Positions 1 to 11,012 of a DNA stretch of 64,000 nt are shown here, piece after piece (positions within the stretch are counted from its first letter, which is position 1; each line of letters opens with the position of its first letter). The notes beneath the pieces are model-generated. The model saw only the letters and a program-made list of their open reading frames with translations, had not been told where the DNA came from and ran no database searches. The stretch spans positions 1,736,001 to 1,800,000 of the forward strand of contig JAWWNJ010000009.1 in the NCBI GenBank assembly GCA_037176885.1. Direction: 5' to 3'. Source of the stretch: Favolaschia claudopus (Eukaryota; Basidiomycota; Agaricomycetes; Agaricales; Mycenaceae). A program made the position numbers and the translations under genes.

Positions 1-407
1 CAGTACTCCACCACTGCCAGGCTCTAGCTGGACTGGTTCAGTCTCGGGACTCTACTTCACTCGGTCTTCACCCATGATCCACTGCTCAAATGTCTTGTCT
101 CGTCGTTCGGTGGCCGGGAGATCGCCGCGATCGACCCAAGAACAGGCTTGGGAACATCAGCCCATGTTCCTTCCTTCCTACACGGTATTGAACGTCGGGT
201 AATTCACTCCCTGATCTGCCAATGGATGGTCGAGATGATCACCTTTTTTTCCTCCACTCGTCGAAGGTCGGACCGTTTTGTCAGCCCTTTGTGTAACCGG
301 GCCAGGACCAGCGAGCTCCGTTTATGCATGATAAATTACTACACCATGGACCACACCATTTATTTCCTTGAACTGTCTTGTCGTTCTCACAACTCTCTGT
401 CTGCCCT
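1..407. other. Intergenic, upstream of first BVMO
   Basis: No recognisable gene, RNA or repeat. The stretch holds the 5' flank of the monooxygenase that starts at 408. The short open frames show no family signature, and I saw no convincing TATA box. Confidence 0.5.
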
Positions 408-2380
408 ATGGATCTCAGTGACGCTGGTGTAGCTGTCAGCGACCCCGCTCTCAGGCAAAAGTAGGTTCATCTTGTTGTTCGAGTACGCCTGCTAATGAGT
501 TATATGATCATCGTAGATACATTGAAGAGCGTAACAAGCGCGTGCGCCCCGACGGTATCAAGCAATTCCTCAGGCCCGCCGATACTGCTGAATTCAAATA
601 TCTTGACGACGATCCCTGGGTCGACCATGACGCTTTCAATCGCGCGACCCCTGCCATCGCTGAAGGCGACGACGTCAAATTCCTCGTTGTCGGGGCGGGG
701 TTCGGCGGCTTGTCGTTCGCAGTCCACCTCATTGAAGCTGGGTTCAGTGCTGCAGACATTCGCATCGTTGATGTCGCCGGCGGTTTTGGAGGCACCTGGT
801 ACTGGAACCGCTACCCAGGCCTGATGTGTGATGTCGAGAGTTACATCTACATGCCGCTGCTCGAGCAAACTGGGTATATGCCGAAGCACAGATACGCTTA
901 CGGTCCCGAACTTCGAGCGCATACCGAGCGGATCGCCGAGCAGTGGAAATTGAGCGACAAAACGCTGTTCCGGACGCAGTGCCGCAGTTCTCAGTGGGAC
1001 GCCGACGCGAAGAGGTGGAATGTGCAGCTTGCGGAAAATAGAGGTCCGAAGGAGCCGAAGAAAGAGATCAAGTTGAAGGCGCAATACATGTTCATCGCGT
1101 CTGGAACTCTGAATACTCCGCAAATCCCGCGTTTGCCTGGTTTCGATAAGTTCAAAGGCGAGCACTTTCATACGTCGCGCTGGAACTACGATATTACCGG
1201 TGGGACCGACGTTCAATGGTCTCTCGACAAGTTGAAAGACAAACGGGTTGGCATTCTCGGCACTGGCGCGACTGCTGTTCAGGTCGTCCCTGAGCTGGCC
1301 AAGTGGGCGAAGCACCTCTATGTCTTTCAGCGCACGCCGTCCAGTGTGGATGTCCGTGGCCAGCGTCCCACTGATCCTGATGAATGGAAGAAGATCACCT
1401 CCACCAAAGGCTGGCAGCGCGCTCGGAGCAACAACTTCAATTCGTGGCTTGTCAATGCACCCATTGGCGAAGACCTCGTTGACGACGGTTGGACTCATAG
1501 CCGCGCTTACTTCGGTCTCATTGGCGGTCCCGGTATCGTTTCGCCTGATAAGATTCAGGATCATGTCGCCATGTTGCATGCAAATGACCTCGAACGAGCG
1601 GAAAGAATCCGCGCGCGCACCAGCGAAGTTGTCAAGGATCCTGCAACTGCGGACAAACTGAAGCACTGGTACCCGACTTGGTGCAAGCGTCCGACGTTCC
1701 ACGACGACTACCTACCCAGCTTTAATCTTCCCAATGTGACCCTCGTCGACACTGATGGCAAGGGCGTAGATTCAATGACAGAAGACGCTGTTATTGTCGC
1801 TGGAACCCCATACCCTATCGACGTCCTGGTTCTCAGCACTGGATACTCGATAAGTACTGGAGGCAGCATTGGCAGTCCAGGGCAGCGTGCAGGCGTCAAG
1901 GTCATTGGACGAGACGGGCTGGACATGGATGAGTTGTGGGTCCGAGAAGGCGCGGAGACGCTCCACGGTGTCGCATCGCACGGGTTTCCGAACCTATTCT
2001 TCCCCGGGCCACTGCAAACAGGCGTGACGTCGAATTTCACCTTCACCCTTACCCTCCTCACGTCCCATGTTGCCAAGATGCTGGCGGAGGCTGAGCGACG
2101 CGTTGGTTCCAGCAACCTGGTCACAGTCGAAGTGACCAAGGCGGCTCAGGATGAATGGGGGTTAGAGATCCTCAAGAGAGCCGCCTGGTTTTCGGCTGTT
2201 CCTGGCTGCACACCGAGCTACATCAATCGGGAGGCGGCGAAAATAACGGACGTTAAGGATCAGATGAAGGCGGCTCGTGGTGCAACGTGGGGAGAAGGCA
2301 TCGTCAACTTCACGGAAGTCCTAAACGCATGGGAGAATGAGGGTGAATTGAGGGGGATCGATATCCAGGCGAATCTTTAG
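408..2380 (+). CDS. Baeyer-Villiger / flavin monooxygenase, copy 1
   Basis: Flavin-dependent monooxygenase of the cyclohexanone-monooxygenase type, which inserts oxygen next to a ketone carbonyl using FAD and NADPH. The substrate cannot be read from sequence. Two exons (408-460, 517-2380) give 638 aa. The 53 nt first exon is supported by an identical arrangement in copy 2. Visible motifs are GAGFGG (FAD Rossmann fold, about residue 58), the BVMO fingerprint FKGxxFHTSRW, and GTGATA (NADP-binding fold). The Trp of the fingerprint is followed by Asn where Pro or Asp is usual. There is no signal peptide or membrane segment, so it is probably cytosolic. It is closely related to the gene at 8680-10651, which implies local duplication. 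The pectin gene pair lies directly downstream in the opposite orientation. Confidence 0.93.
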
Positions 2381-2559
2381 GTATATTCCCAGCACGAAAG
2401 AAGAGATTGTCCTGCATTTAAGTTCCCGATATCTTGGTAGCACGCTTCTGTTTGGGGACTGTTAGAGACTTTAGGACGTCGAGTCACACTTTGGATGAAT
2501 TGACAATTGATTCTGAAACTATCAATACGAACTTCTCGTACACCAAGCTTCGCTCCTTT

Positions 2560-4208
2560 TCAGCCAGACGCTTTGCCGGAGCAAGACAGCCCGAGACTAC
2601 CGTCAATATTTGAGCAGAGCACCGAAGCTGTTCCACTTGGAGGTTTCACGCTGAAGCCGTTCACGACGACATTGCATGTGGATGAAGGTGCGCAGTTGAG
2701 ATTGGCGACGACAGGGCTAAATTTGGTTGACCTGTGCAGCTTTTAGAGTGGAATTCGCGACAAGAGAAGAAGATGGATATGCGCACGTCGTCCCGGTGAA
2801 CCCAGTGAAAGTAACGCCTGTCAAGCTATCCGTGTTGGAAACACAGTTCGTCGTATCAGCCGCTGAATAGCAGCTCTGAATCTGAATTGCGTAGTCGCAG
2901 TTCTGAACGGTGATTCCGCTCCAAGTGACATTAGACACAGTGGCGACGCCGTGGCTGGAACCGCCCTCATAGAGCTTGAACCTGTCAGGGACGCTAAACA
3001 CGATAAAAAACGCAACTGACTTTGATGCCGACGGCCTTTGCACTGTTCTTCATAACCGCTGGACCAAGGAATGCGTTGGTTACCTGTGGCAGAACAAACG
3101 AGGTGAGGCTAGTGCGTCTAACTCTGACCCTAAGCAGGGGTCTCGGCTCACAGAGTCTTTTGAGCCCGCGCCGCCACCAAGACTCCCAACTGAAAGGCCA
3201 TGAGAGCCGTCGCAGGTGATGTTGCTGACGAGGGCAAAGTTGGAACCTTGAAATGATAGAGGTCAGCATCGTGTCAATTCGTTAACAAATTACTGACCAG
3301 CCTTGAGCGCGACACAATCGTCCTAAACAAGTTGAGAAGGGCTGCAAGCACGATGCAATAAATCACACGCACCTGATTGGTGACCATTGTATTCCTGCAA
3401 TATATGAGAAGTTGAAATTCAGAAGAAAGAGTACGACGCACCTCACGGTGACATGACTGCTTGTGCCGATGTCAAAGCCGTCTGTATTCTTTGCAGTGGC
3501 GTTGGCGGTTGATGTTGCATCCATTCTCAACGAGTCGTACACGACGTTTGAGCTGCCGCCGGTCACAGAATGGAAGACGTTGGCTGGGTTTTTGAAGCGT
3601 AGGCTAGATATTGTGATAGCGCTGGAGCCAGTGATATATACGAGCGTCGGACGTCTGTATGAACTGTCGGCGGCGAATTCTGGGGTACCAGGTAAATTGG
3701 AAGGAAATTTTCATATCGATAAAATAGTCCTACGAATCCAGTAGGGCACGCCATTGCCGTCGACAAGTCCAGTGCCTGTCACGGAGCGCATTCTGGCACC
3801 AGTAACTCCGCTGATTAAAATGACCGCCTGTTTGCCGTTCCAGAATGTAAGGTCTTCCGACATCTTGAGGGTTCCCTCGACCTGGAAATCGCAATTGACA
3901 CCTGAGAATACTCAGTTTTAACTGCTTTATTGGGAACCCAGCATACAGTACTTACAACCAGCGAAAGAAAGGGTGCTCCGGATGGCGTATGTTTTTCCAG
4001 CAGGAATGACTATAGTACCACCATTTCCACAAGATTTGAAAGCCGCTTGGATAGCAGGCACGTCGTCTGTGCCAGCATTGCCAGCTGAGGCGGGGGTACA
4101 GACGGCGCGTTTAGCCACTGAAACAGGTGTTGGAGGACTTGCCCAAACCGCGCTGAAGAGAATTGAGACAAAGGCGACGACGCGCAGGAAATAATTTGGC
4201 TGGTTCAT
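2560..4208 (-). CDS. GH28 polygalacturonase-type pectinase
   Basis: Secreted GH28 enzyme that hydrolyses galacturonic acid linkages in pectin. Nine exons (4208-3956, 3901-3734, 3679-3442, 3394-3373, 3322-3298, 3246-3152, 3083-3021, 2974-2787, 2731-2560) sum to 1224 nt and 407 aa. An N-terminal signal peptide ends near ...VWASPPTP. GH28 landmarks appear in order: NTDGFD, QDDCVALKAG, and SHGLSVGSLG with the catalytic-region His. The usual RIK triplet reads GIK, so endo versus exo action is uncertain. The C-terminus has the expected Cys-rich ending. Two exons are only 22 and 25 nt. The intron before 2974 uses an AAG acceptor. The gene diverges from a pectin methylesterase over a 355 bp shared promoter. 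Confidence 0.93.
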
Positions 4209-4563
4209 GACAATGCAACCGTTGAGATGTTTCTGAACGAGCGCATGCTTTATACAAACCTATTTCTCCGTCATGGTCGTCTGGCGAGCGGTGGTGGTTT
4301 TGGTTGAGTGCATCGGACGAGGCGGCCCGACATCCGGCACGGTTGGCCGCGGGGGGCTGACCAGCGCCCGGCCTGAACTCAACACCCACTTGCCAATCGG
4401 AATCTCTAACCTATTCATCGATGAACCACGAGTCTACGCGCCATGATATCCGTGAAATGTTAGTGGAAAGCCCTTGTGTTGCGGCGCGGCCGTGCACCCG
4501 AACCTACGCCGTTCATAAATTTCCGAGTGAAGAGCAACAACAGTTCCAATCCCTCGTGCTCCA
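4209..4563. promoter_or_regulatory. Bidirectional promoter of the pectinase pair
   Basis: Divergent region between the GH28 and CE8 genes. On the minus strand TATAAA lies at 4254-4249, about 41 nt upstream of the GH28 ATG. On the plus strand a CATAAAT box lies at 4514-4520, about 45 nt upstream of the CE8 ATG. A CCAAT box is at 4393-4397. A GCGGGG element (4349-4354) fits the CreA/Mig1 carbon-repressor consensus SYGGRG. Shared regulation by carbon source is an inference from these motifs and the gene pairing. Confidence 0.55.
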
Positions 4564-5961
4564 ATGTTGGTTAACGTCTCTTTCTTCTTGCTATTCATCA
4601 CTCTTGTGTATGGCGCATCTCGCACAACACCTCCTGCTGGTGCCATTGTTGTCCGTCAAACTGGGGCTACCTCTGGACAATTCACGTTCGTCTATGCTTT
4701 TGTACAAAATCCTCGACTTTGTTGCTGAAAGTCGTTTTGCCATTAGCACTGTTAGCGCTGCGGTCGCGTCTCTCAGTGGCAGCGCAGCCGCAACTATCTT
4801 CATCTATCCCGGAGTTTACAATGAACAAGTTATTATTTCCCATCCCAGCTTGACTATCATGGGTTCCACCACCGAGTTCGTCACGGCCATGTCTACTTCC
4901 CTATGTAGCTTGGAGAGGTCCTGACTTTGTTTGAAAGTACTGGATCTTACAAGCAAAATAGCGTGACGATCACTCATAATCTGAACGCGCAGGACAATGG
5001 AGGGAGTAAGTGCTCGCTGGAATCCTAGTGACTCTGTTTCTGACCTTGTTTAGATGATGCATGCGCGACTGTTCGGGCAACAAGTTCTGCCCCCAATCTC
5101 CGCATCTACAACATCAACATCGTCGTATGTAGCTCTTTATCTTCTGAGGCTCCGTATCCAAGGATTAATTTTTCTAAGAATTCCTACGGGACCGGTAAGC
5201 AAGCCACCGCTCTCAGCGCCAAAGGCACCCGACAAGGATTCTACGGTCTCTCCGTCACTGGATATCAAGACACTCTGCTCGCCGATGGAGGTGGCTTTCA
5301 ATACTATAGGTAACGTACTCGAGTAGATGATGAGCCCCCCCCTAACATACATACGTACAGCAACTGTTTCATCGAAGGCGCGGTCGATTACATCTACGGC
5401 TCAGCATCAGCCTGGTTTGGTGAATGTACTCTTGCCTCCAACGGCGGGGGAGCGATCACTGCGAATTCGAGAGACAGCACAACCGATCCTTCTTACTATG
5501 TTATCGACTCTTCGACAATCACGTCTGCTAGTTCTACGTCTCTGGTCGGGAAAGTTTATCTCGGACGGTGAGGTTATTTTTCAGGTGCTGAGTACACGCA
5601 GCTCAATCGATCCATTAGCCCGTGGAGGATGTACGCTCGAGTGGTCTTCCAGAACTCGGTGTGTGGTACCGCAACATCAGAAAGAAAATAGGCCTCATCT
5701 GCCCTCGTTTACAGGTCTTGCCCAATCTCATCAACGCGGCTGGCTACACCACGTTGGCCGCTGGTGCCACCCCGTGAGTCTGCAAAGCTATCACTCGTAT
5801 CCTCCTCTTCAACGCTCCGCAGAATTTTCAGCGAGATCAACAACTCCGGTGCAGGAGCAAGCACCTCCCAACGCGTTATGTATACGTCAATGTCGACGCC
5901 GATAACCCATGCTCAGGTGTTGGGATCGGATTATAACACCTGGATAGACAGTTCGTTCTGA
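4564..5961 (+). CDS. CE8 pectin methylesterase
   Basis: Secreted carbohydrate esterase family 8 enzyme that removes methyl groups from pectin, making it a substrate for polygalacturonase. Nine exons (4564-4685, 4747-4875, 4938-5005, 5054-5124, 5179-5309, 5361-5567, 5619-5658, 5715-5773, 5823-5961) sum to 966 nt and 321 aa, normal for fungal enzymes. It begins with a hydrophobic signal peptide ending near VYGASR. Active-site segments are visible: GYQDTLL (Asp), GAVDYIYG (second Asp) and LGRPW (Arg). Two introns use AAG acceptors, and the donor of the fourth intron (GTATGT) is a best choice among close alternatives. It pairs functionally with the adjacent GH28 gene. Confidence 0.93.
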
Positions 5962-6112
5962 TTGATGTCAAACGGTGAATCTTTTGCGGTCGGGGGATGC
6001 GCGAATTTTGTGGATGGATCTATATTGAGAAATTCATGCCATTTATCTGCATTTCGCTCGTGTCCGAGAATTTATTTCCCTATGAAACGCTTTGGAGACA
6101 CTGCTGTGTGCA

Positions 6113-7942
6113 TCAGAGGACCGCCGAAGCTTCTGCAAGTTCTCTGGGAATTATAGCGCCAAGATCGACCACCGTGTAAAACGCAAACGTCTTGGTCTCC
6201 GGCAATGGGCTAGTAGCAGCAGCGTTCGGCATTGTATTGTCGCCGTTCACCTCAGCATCGTCCCGATATGTGAAAGAGACGAGCATGTTAAACTGATTTG
6301 TCAACCGACAGTCAGCCTGCCTTGTATACCCTTCTCTCATGGAATGAACACACCTTGACATTTCCCCTTGCCTCCTTACCAATTACAATCTCACCCCCCA
6401 CAATGGTCGTATTGCCCTTCTTCTCCAGGACACCGACCTTGGTCTTCCCTTGTACCTCCTTGGACTCGTGCCCAGTAACACCGAGGTCATCGTGATCAAG
6501 GGCAAACGCTCCATCAGACGCGACCTCGTCATCCAGATCGTATTCCCATTCTTCCGCCAAGGCAGCTACAGAGAATGAAGTGGAAGGGAGCGACACAGCG
6601 AAGGGCGGCCGGCGAGATTTCCCTGGCTCATCTGATGAGACTGCGGGTGCATGAATGCGCTGCACGCTTAAGCGCACCCGGATAGGGTCGTATAACGGAT
6701 TCGTCAGCGCCAGTTGGAAGGGGTAACTTTTCCCCGTGTGCATACCGCCCACGGCACCCGAGTTATCGTTTGCTGTGGCGGTCACAGGCAATTTGCACAG
6801 AGCGCGCTTCGCAAGCTCGATGTCTGCATCCTGTTGGTGCGGTAGAGCAGCAGTGATAGAAGGGAGATAGTTAGCGGCCATGAGTTTGATTTTATACTGC
6901 ACCGACTCGGACTGAGTGTTTTGTTCCGGCTTGATGAGCATATGTGTGCACGAAGGGCATCGTTTGGTTCGCTTGGAATGCAATGGTATTCGTAGTAGCT
7001 TGAGGTCTCTAGGGTCGAGTGAATATTATCGAACATAAAAGGTGGATCAGAGTACACACGCCGTTTGGAGGGAAGTTGCCCAGCTGCTTAACCACCGCTG
7101 CTCGAGATTCGCGACCTCGCTTACATCCTCGAGGTGACGCATGTATTCTACATCGGCGTCGCCGCCGCCAGTTCCCAGTCTACTCGCAGACGCGATATCA
7201 ACGCGACTGTGGTACACTGACAGATCCTCGTCCGTGCCCCTTCCACTCCGCACACTCGCAGCGGATGCTTTAGCTGTGGGGAATTCGGATATGAGTGTAT
7301 TTGCAACAGAAACGAGAGAAAATGCACGTTGTACGATGGGTTCTAGATGTTCTTCCAGCCTTCCGAATTCCAGTGAATCCGGGGCACAATCTTCTGATTG
7401 CTGCAGCTGTGCTAATAGTTACTCAGACAAATCGATGAAGACTCTGGAGCACACGAACCAGCGAGACGAGTAGGCTTTTCAAATACAATACCCAACTCAG
7501 CCGAGTCCCATCGACAATGGGTGCAGTACAAGACGTATTGCGTCTCTCCGTTTGTATCGGTTGGCAGGGCTAATATCCTTCCGCCGCCTGACTTTGCAGG
7601 GTCTGGCGATACCGTGTTGCGACAATTCGGGCACATGAAACAATTTCGCGCGCATCTATGCACCGTCAACTCCAATCAGACCAACGCAACAAAAGATAAA
7701 AGAGACCTATTCTTTTCTGCGCGTACGCTGGCACTGGGAACCTCGAAGAGGCAGTTGGGGCAATAGTAGCCGCTGACTTCAACCGAAACGCAGCGGTTAC
7801 ATCGAACGATGTCGCATTCTACACAGAAGAAAAGAGAATGGAGAGGATGAAAACTATGGGAAGACGAGGCGAGATGAGGCGGAGGGGGAGTGGGAGTGGG
7901 CTCGGAGAGACAAGGGCAGTGATAATGGACGGTTGGAGACAT
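6113..7942 (-). CDS. DCTN4: Dynactin subunit 4 (p62)
   Basis: Component of the dynactin pointed-end complex, which links dynein to cargo. The N-terminal part carries several Cys pairs typical of the p62 family (CVECDIVRCNRC, YYCPNC, CFMCPNC, CTHCRW), and a later KRCPSC pair follows a linker. The C-terminal half is a beta-rich region ending TVVDLGAIIPRELAEASAVL. The gene is split by several short introns, for example one joining AEKN to RCARN near 7700. I start at the ATG at 7942-7940; the in-frame triplet a little upstream is not an ATG. It is a single-copy housekeeping gene lying between the pectin genes and the second BVMO. Confidence 0.88.
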
Positions 7943-8679
7943 AGGTATCAAAAGAGCCGTGCATACAGTCAGTACTGACAGTCCAGTTGGCTAGTTGAAT
8001 CAAACGCAGGCCAAAATAGAGCAGGCAACGCAAAACGAGTTAAAACGAGGCGGTAAAGTTCAAGTTGGAGGCCTCGGCCGAAATTCTCCGAAAACAACTT
8101 TATACGCCTTTGCTCTTACCACTTGCTTACCACCACCTTCAGTTGACCCTCAGGGCACTTTGAGGCTGCATTGTACTGAGCTTACCGGCAACTTACACCT
8201 TTATCCTTGGGTTTCCTTCCCCTAAGTTGACCCCCCCTCGCTTTCTGTCAACCAATTGTCACCCCCACCAATTCAATTAATCCGTCAGCTCTTCTGGACT
8301 TTGATGACAACGAACTTGAATGTGGATATTTTGTCACAAGGGTGGAAAGACTAGCTTGGCGTGGAATGGGAGCAAACAATGCTTATTGTCTAGGTCCTAT
8401 CCGCAAGGCATTGGGGAAGGTACCAGTTGACCACTGGCAAACAGCAATAGAAATAATATACGGGTCCGCAATATCGGAAATCGTATGGTGAGGAACCAAA
8501 TCGGGCCGCGCATTCAATTGTCGCCAAGGGGTCTCAGCAGACTCAATTCTTGACCAGCTGCTCCGTCATAATTCTTAGGGTGCTCAGAATCACGTCGAAC
8601 ACTGATCGCCGCCAGAAACTCGCCTACCTACATCCATCCACTGGCAGCTGCACCATCTTCCTACCACCCACTTGCTATC
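7943..8679. other. Intergenic, divergent p62 / BVMO copy 2
   Basis: 737 bp between two divergent starts. Pyrimidine-rich patches and a C-rich run near 8230-8270 are visible, but there is no convincing TATA box, repeat or RNA gene. Confidence 0.5.
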
Positions 8680-10651
8680 ATGGAATCTGGTCCCGGAGTA
8701 GCTGTGGCCGATCCAACTATCAGGCAAAAGTGAGCACCGTCTCCCCAGCATTTTCCAAGTTGTTCAACGGCCGAAACACAGGTATATCGATGAGCGAAAC
8801 AAACGTGTGCGCCCCGAAGGCCTCAAGCAATTTCTAAAACTTGCTGATTCTGCCGAATTCAAATACCTCGACGATGATCCTTGGGTTGATCACGACGCTT
8901 TCAACCGTGCGACGCCAGCCATCGCCGATGGGGACGACGTCAAGTTCCTCCTCGTCGGTGCCGGGTTCGGGGGCCTTCTTTTCGCGGCCAACCTCATCAA
9001 AGCCGGCTTCAAGGCTGCAGATATCCGGATCGTTGACATCGCTGGAGGCTTCGGGGGCACTTGGTACTGGAACCGCTATCCAGGTTTGATGTGCGACGTC
9101 GAGAGTTACATATACTTGCCTCTGCTCGAGGAAATGGGGTACATGCCCAAGCACAGATACGCTTATGGCCCTGAGATACGGGCATATTCGGAGCAGATCG
9201 CGCAGAAGTGGGGATTCGCGGACAAAGCGTTGTTCAGAGCCAGCTGTCGCAGCGCGCAGTGGGACGATGCTGCCAAGAGGTGGACCATTGATATCACGGA
9301 GAACAGAGGTCCGAAGGAACCGAAGAAAGAGATCAAGGTGACGGCGCAGTATATGTTCATAGCGACGGGAACTTTGAATGCCCCTCAAATTCCTGTCTTG
9401 CCCGGGTTCGACAAATTCAAAGGGCAGCACTTCCACACGTCGCGTTGGAACTACGATATCACCGGTGGGAGCGATGTCGACTGGACACTGGAGAAGCTCA
9501 AAGAGAAACGAGTTGGTATCATCGGAACTGGAGCAACCGCCGTGCAAGCCATCCCTCAGCTGGCCAAATGGGCGAAGCATCTCTACGTCTTCCAACGCAC
9601 TCCGTCCAGTGTCGATGTTCGTGGCCAGCGCCCTACCGACCCAGAGGAATGGAAAAACATCACCTCCACGCAAGGCTGGCACCGCACCAGAGGGGAGAAC
9701 TTTAATTCACAGATCTCGAATGCGCCGATCGGCGAGAACATTATCAATGATGGTTGGTCCCGCATCTCAGCCTACTCCGGCCTCATTGGTAGTCCCGGTA
9801 TCGTTACACCTGAGAAGATTCCGGAACACGTCGCCAAGCTCCACGCATGCGATTTCGACCGCGCAGAGAACGTTCGCGCGCGTACCAGCGAAGTCGTGAA
9901 GGATCCTGCCACTGCTGAGAAGCTAAAGCACTGGTACCCATCTTGGTGCAAGCGGCCGGCGTTCCATGACGAATATCTCCCCGCTTTCAATCTCCGTAAT
10001 GTGACTCTCGTCGACACCGACGGTAAGGGTGTGGATGGGCTGACGGAAGACGCGGTCGTCGTCAAAGGAACTTCGTATCCCATCGACGTGTTGATTCTCA
10101 GCACTGGATTTGCGCTGCGTGTTGAGGGCGGCAGTGGAAGTCCAGCGCAAGGCGCCGGCGTGAAAGTCATTGGAAGAGACGGGCTGGACATGGATCAGCA
10201 GTGGCTCAAAGAAGGAGCGGAAACGCTGCACGGAGTCACCTCGCACGGTTTCCCAAACCTTTTCTGGCCGGGCCCACTTCAAGCAGGAGTGACGGCTAAC
10301 TTCACGTTCACACTCGCAATGCTTTCTTCTCACATTGCGCAGATATTGGCAGAGGGAGAACGACGGGTCGGCTCCAGTGGTAAGGCCACTGTGGAGGCCA
10401 CCAAGGCAGCGCAGGATGCATGGGGCTTTGAGGTTCTCATGAGAGCAGCGTCGTTGGCGGGGATGAGTGGCTGCACCCCGAGTTACCTCAATAGCGAGGG
10501 CGTTTTGGATAAAATCACTGATCCCCAAGCGCAGATGAAGATGGCTCGCGGCTCTATCTGGGGAGAAGGTATTGCTAGCTATCAGGACGTGCTGAAAGCG
10601 TGGCATGACGAGGGCGAACTGAAGGGTTTTGAGATCAAGGGAAATGTATGA
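8680..10651 (+). CDS. Baeyer-Villiger / flavin monooxygenase, copy 2
   Basis: Paralog of the gene at 408-2380, with the same two-exon layout (8680-8729, 8782-10651) and a 639 aa product. The intron position and phase after ...IRQK are identical. It keeps the FAD fold GAGFGG, the fingerprint FKGxxFHTSRWN and the second fold GTGATAVQ. Long identical blocks run through both proteins, with substitutions clustering in the C-terminal third (for example LFWPGPLQAG against LFFPGPLQTG), which may mark altered substrate choice. It is convergent with RNR1 downstream. The activity class is secure; the substrate is unknown. Confidence 0.93.
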
Positions 10652-11012
10652 TATGTAGTAGTGACGAAAGTTAGTAATGCGAATCGACGACGATTGAATT
10701 GCTGCCCCACCTTCAGGTTGTCTGTTTCATCTGCGAAAGCATTCAAACGTTCTATATGGACGAGCTGTTCAAACGAGAGCAAGCACGGACAGGGTAGATG
10801 CATACTTACCGGTGGGGGAGGCAAAGTTCTCGATAGTCCGATAGCAAGTATTGAGTATTTGACGAAGGAGTTGAAAGAAAGGTTGCGAGAGAAAAGTTGA
10901 GTCAATTACAATGATATTACAGGGTACAACACACGAAAGCACGATACATATGATAATCCTCTAGATGGTATACATACTTACAGCAGGCAGGGAAAACTCG
11001 GAGACAAGTCGC
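10652..11012. other. Convergent 3' intergenic region
   Basis: 361 bp between the ends of BVMO copy 2 and RNR1. It should hold both 3' UTRs. I see no gene or repeat. Confidence 0.45.

Noticed and set aside
2507..2746. Plus-strand frame with protein-like composition
   Set aside because: It is the antisense shadow of the last GH28 exon (2560-2731, minus), which completes the polygalacturonase with its Cys-rich C-terminus.
2560..4208. GH28 gene as a truncated pseudogene
   Set aside because: The apparent early end at AAQVNQI disappears once a 55 nt intron (2732-2786) is removed; all nine exons then stay in frame.
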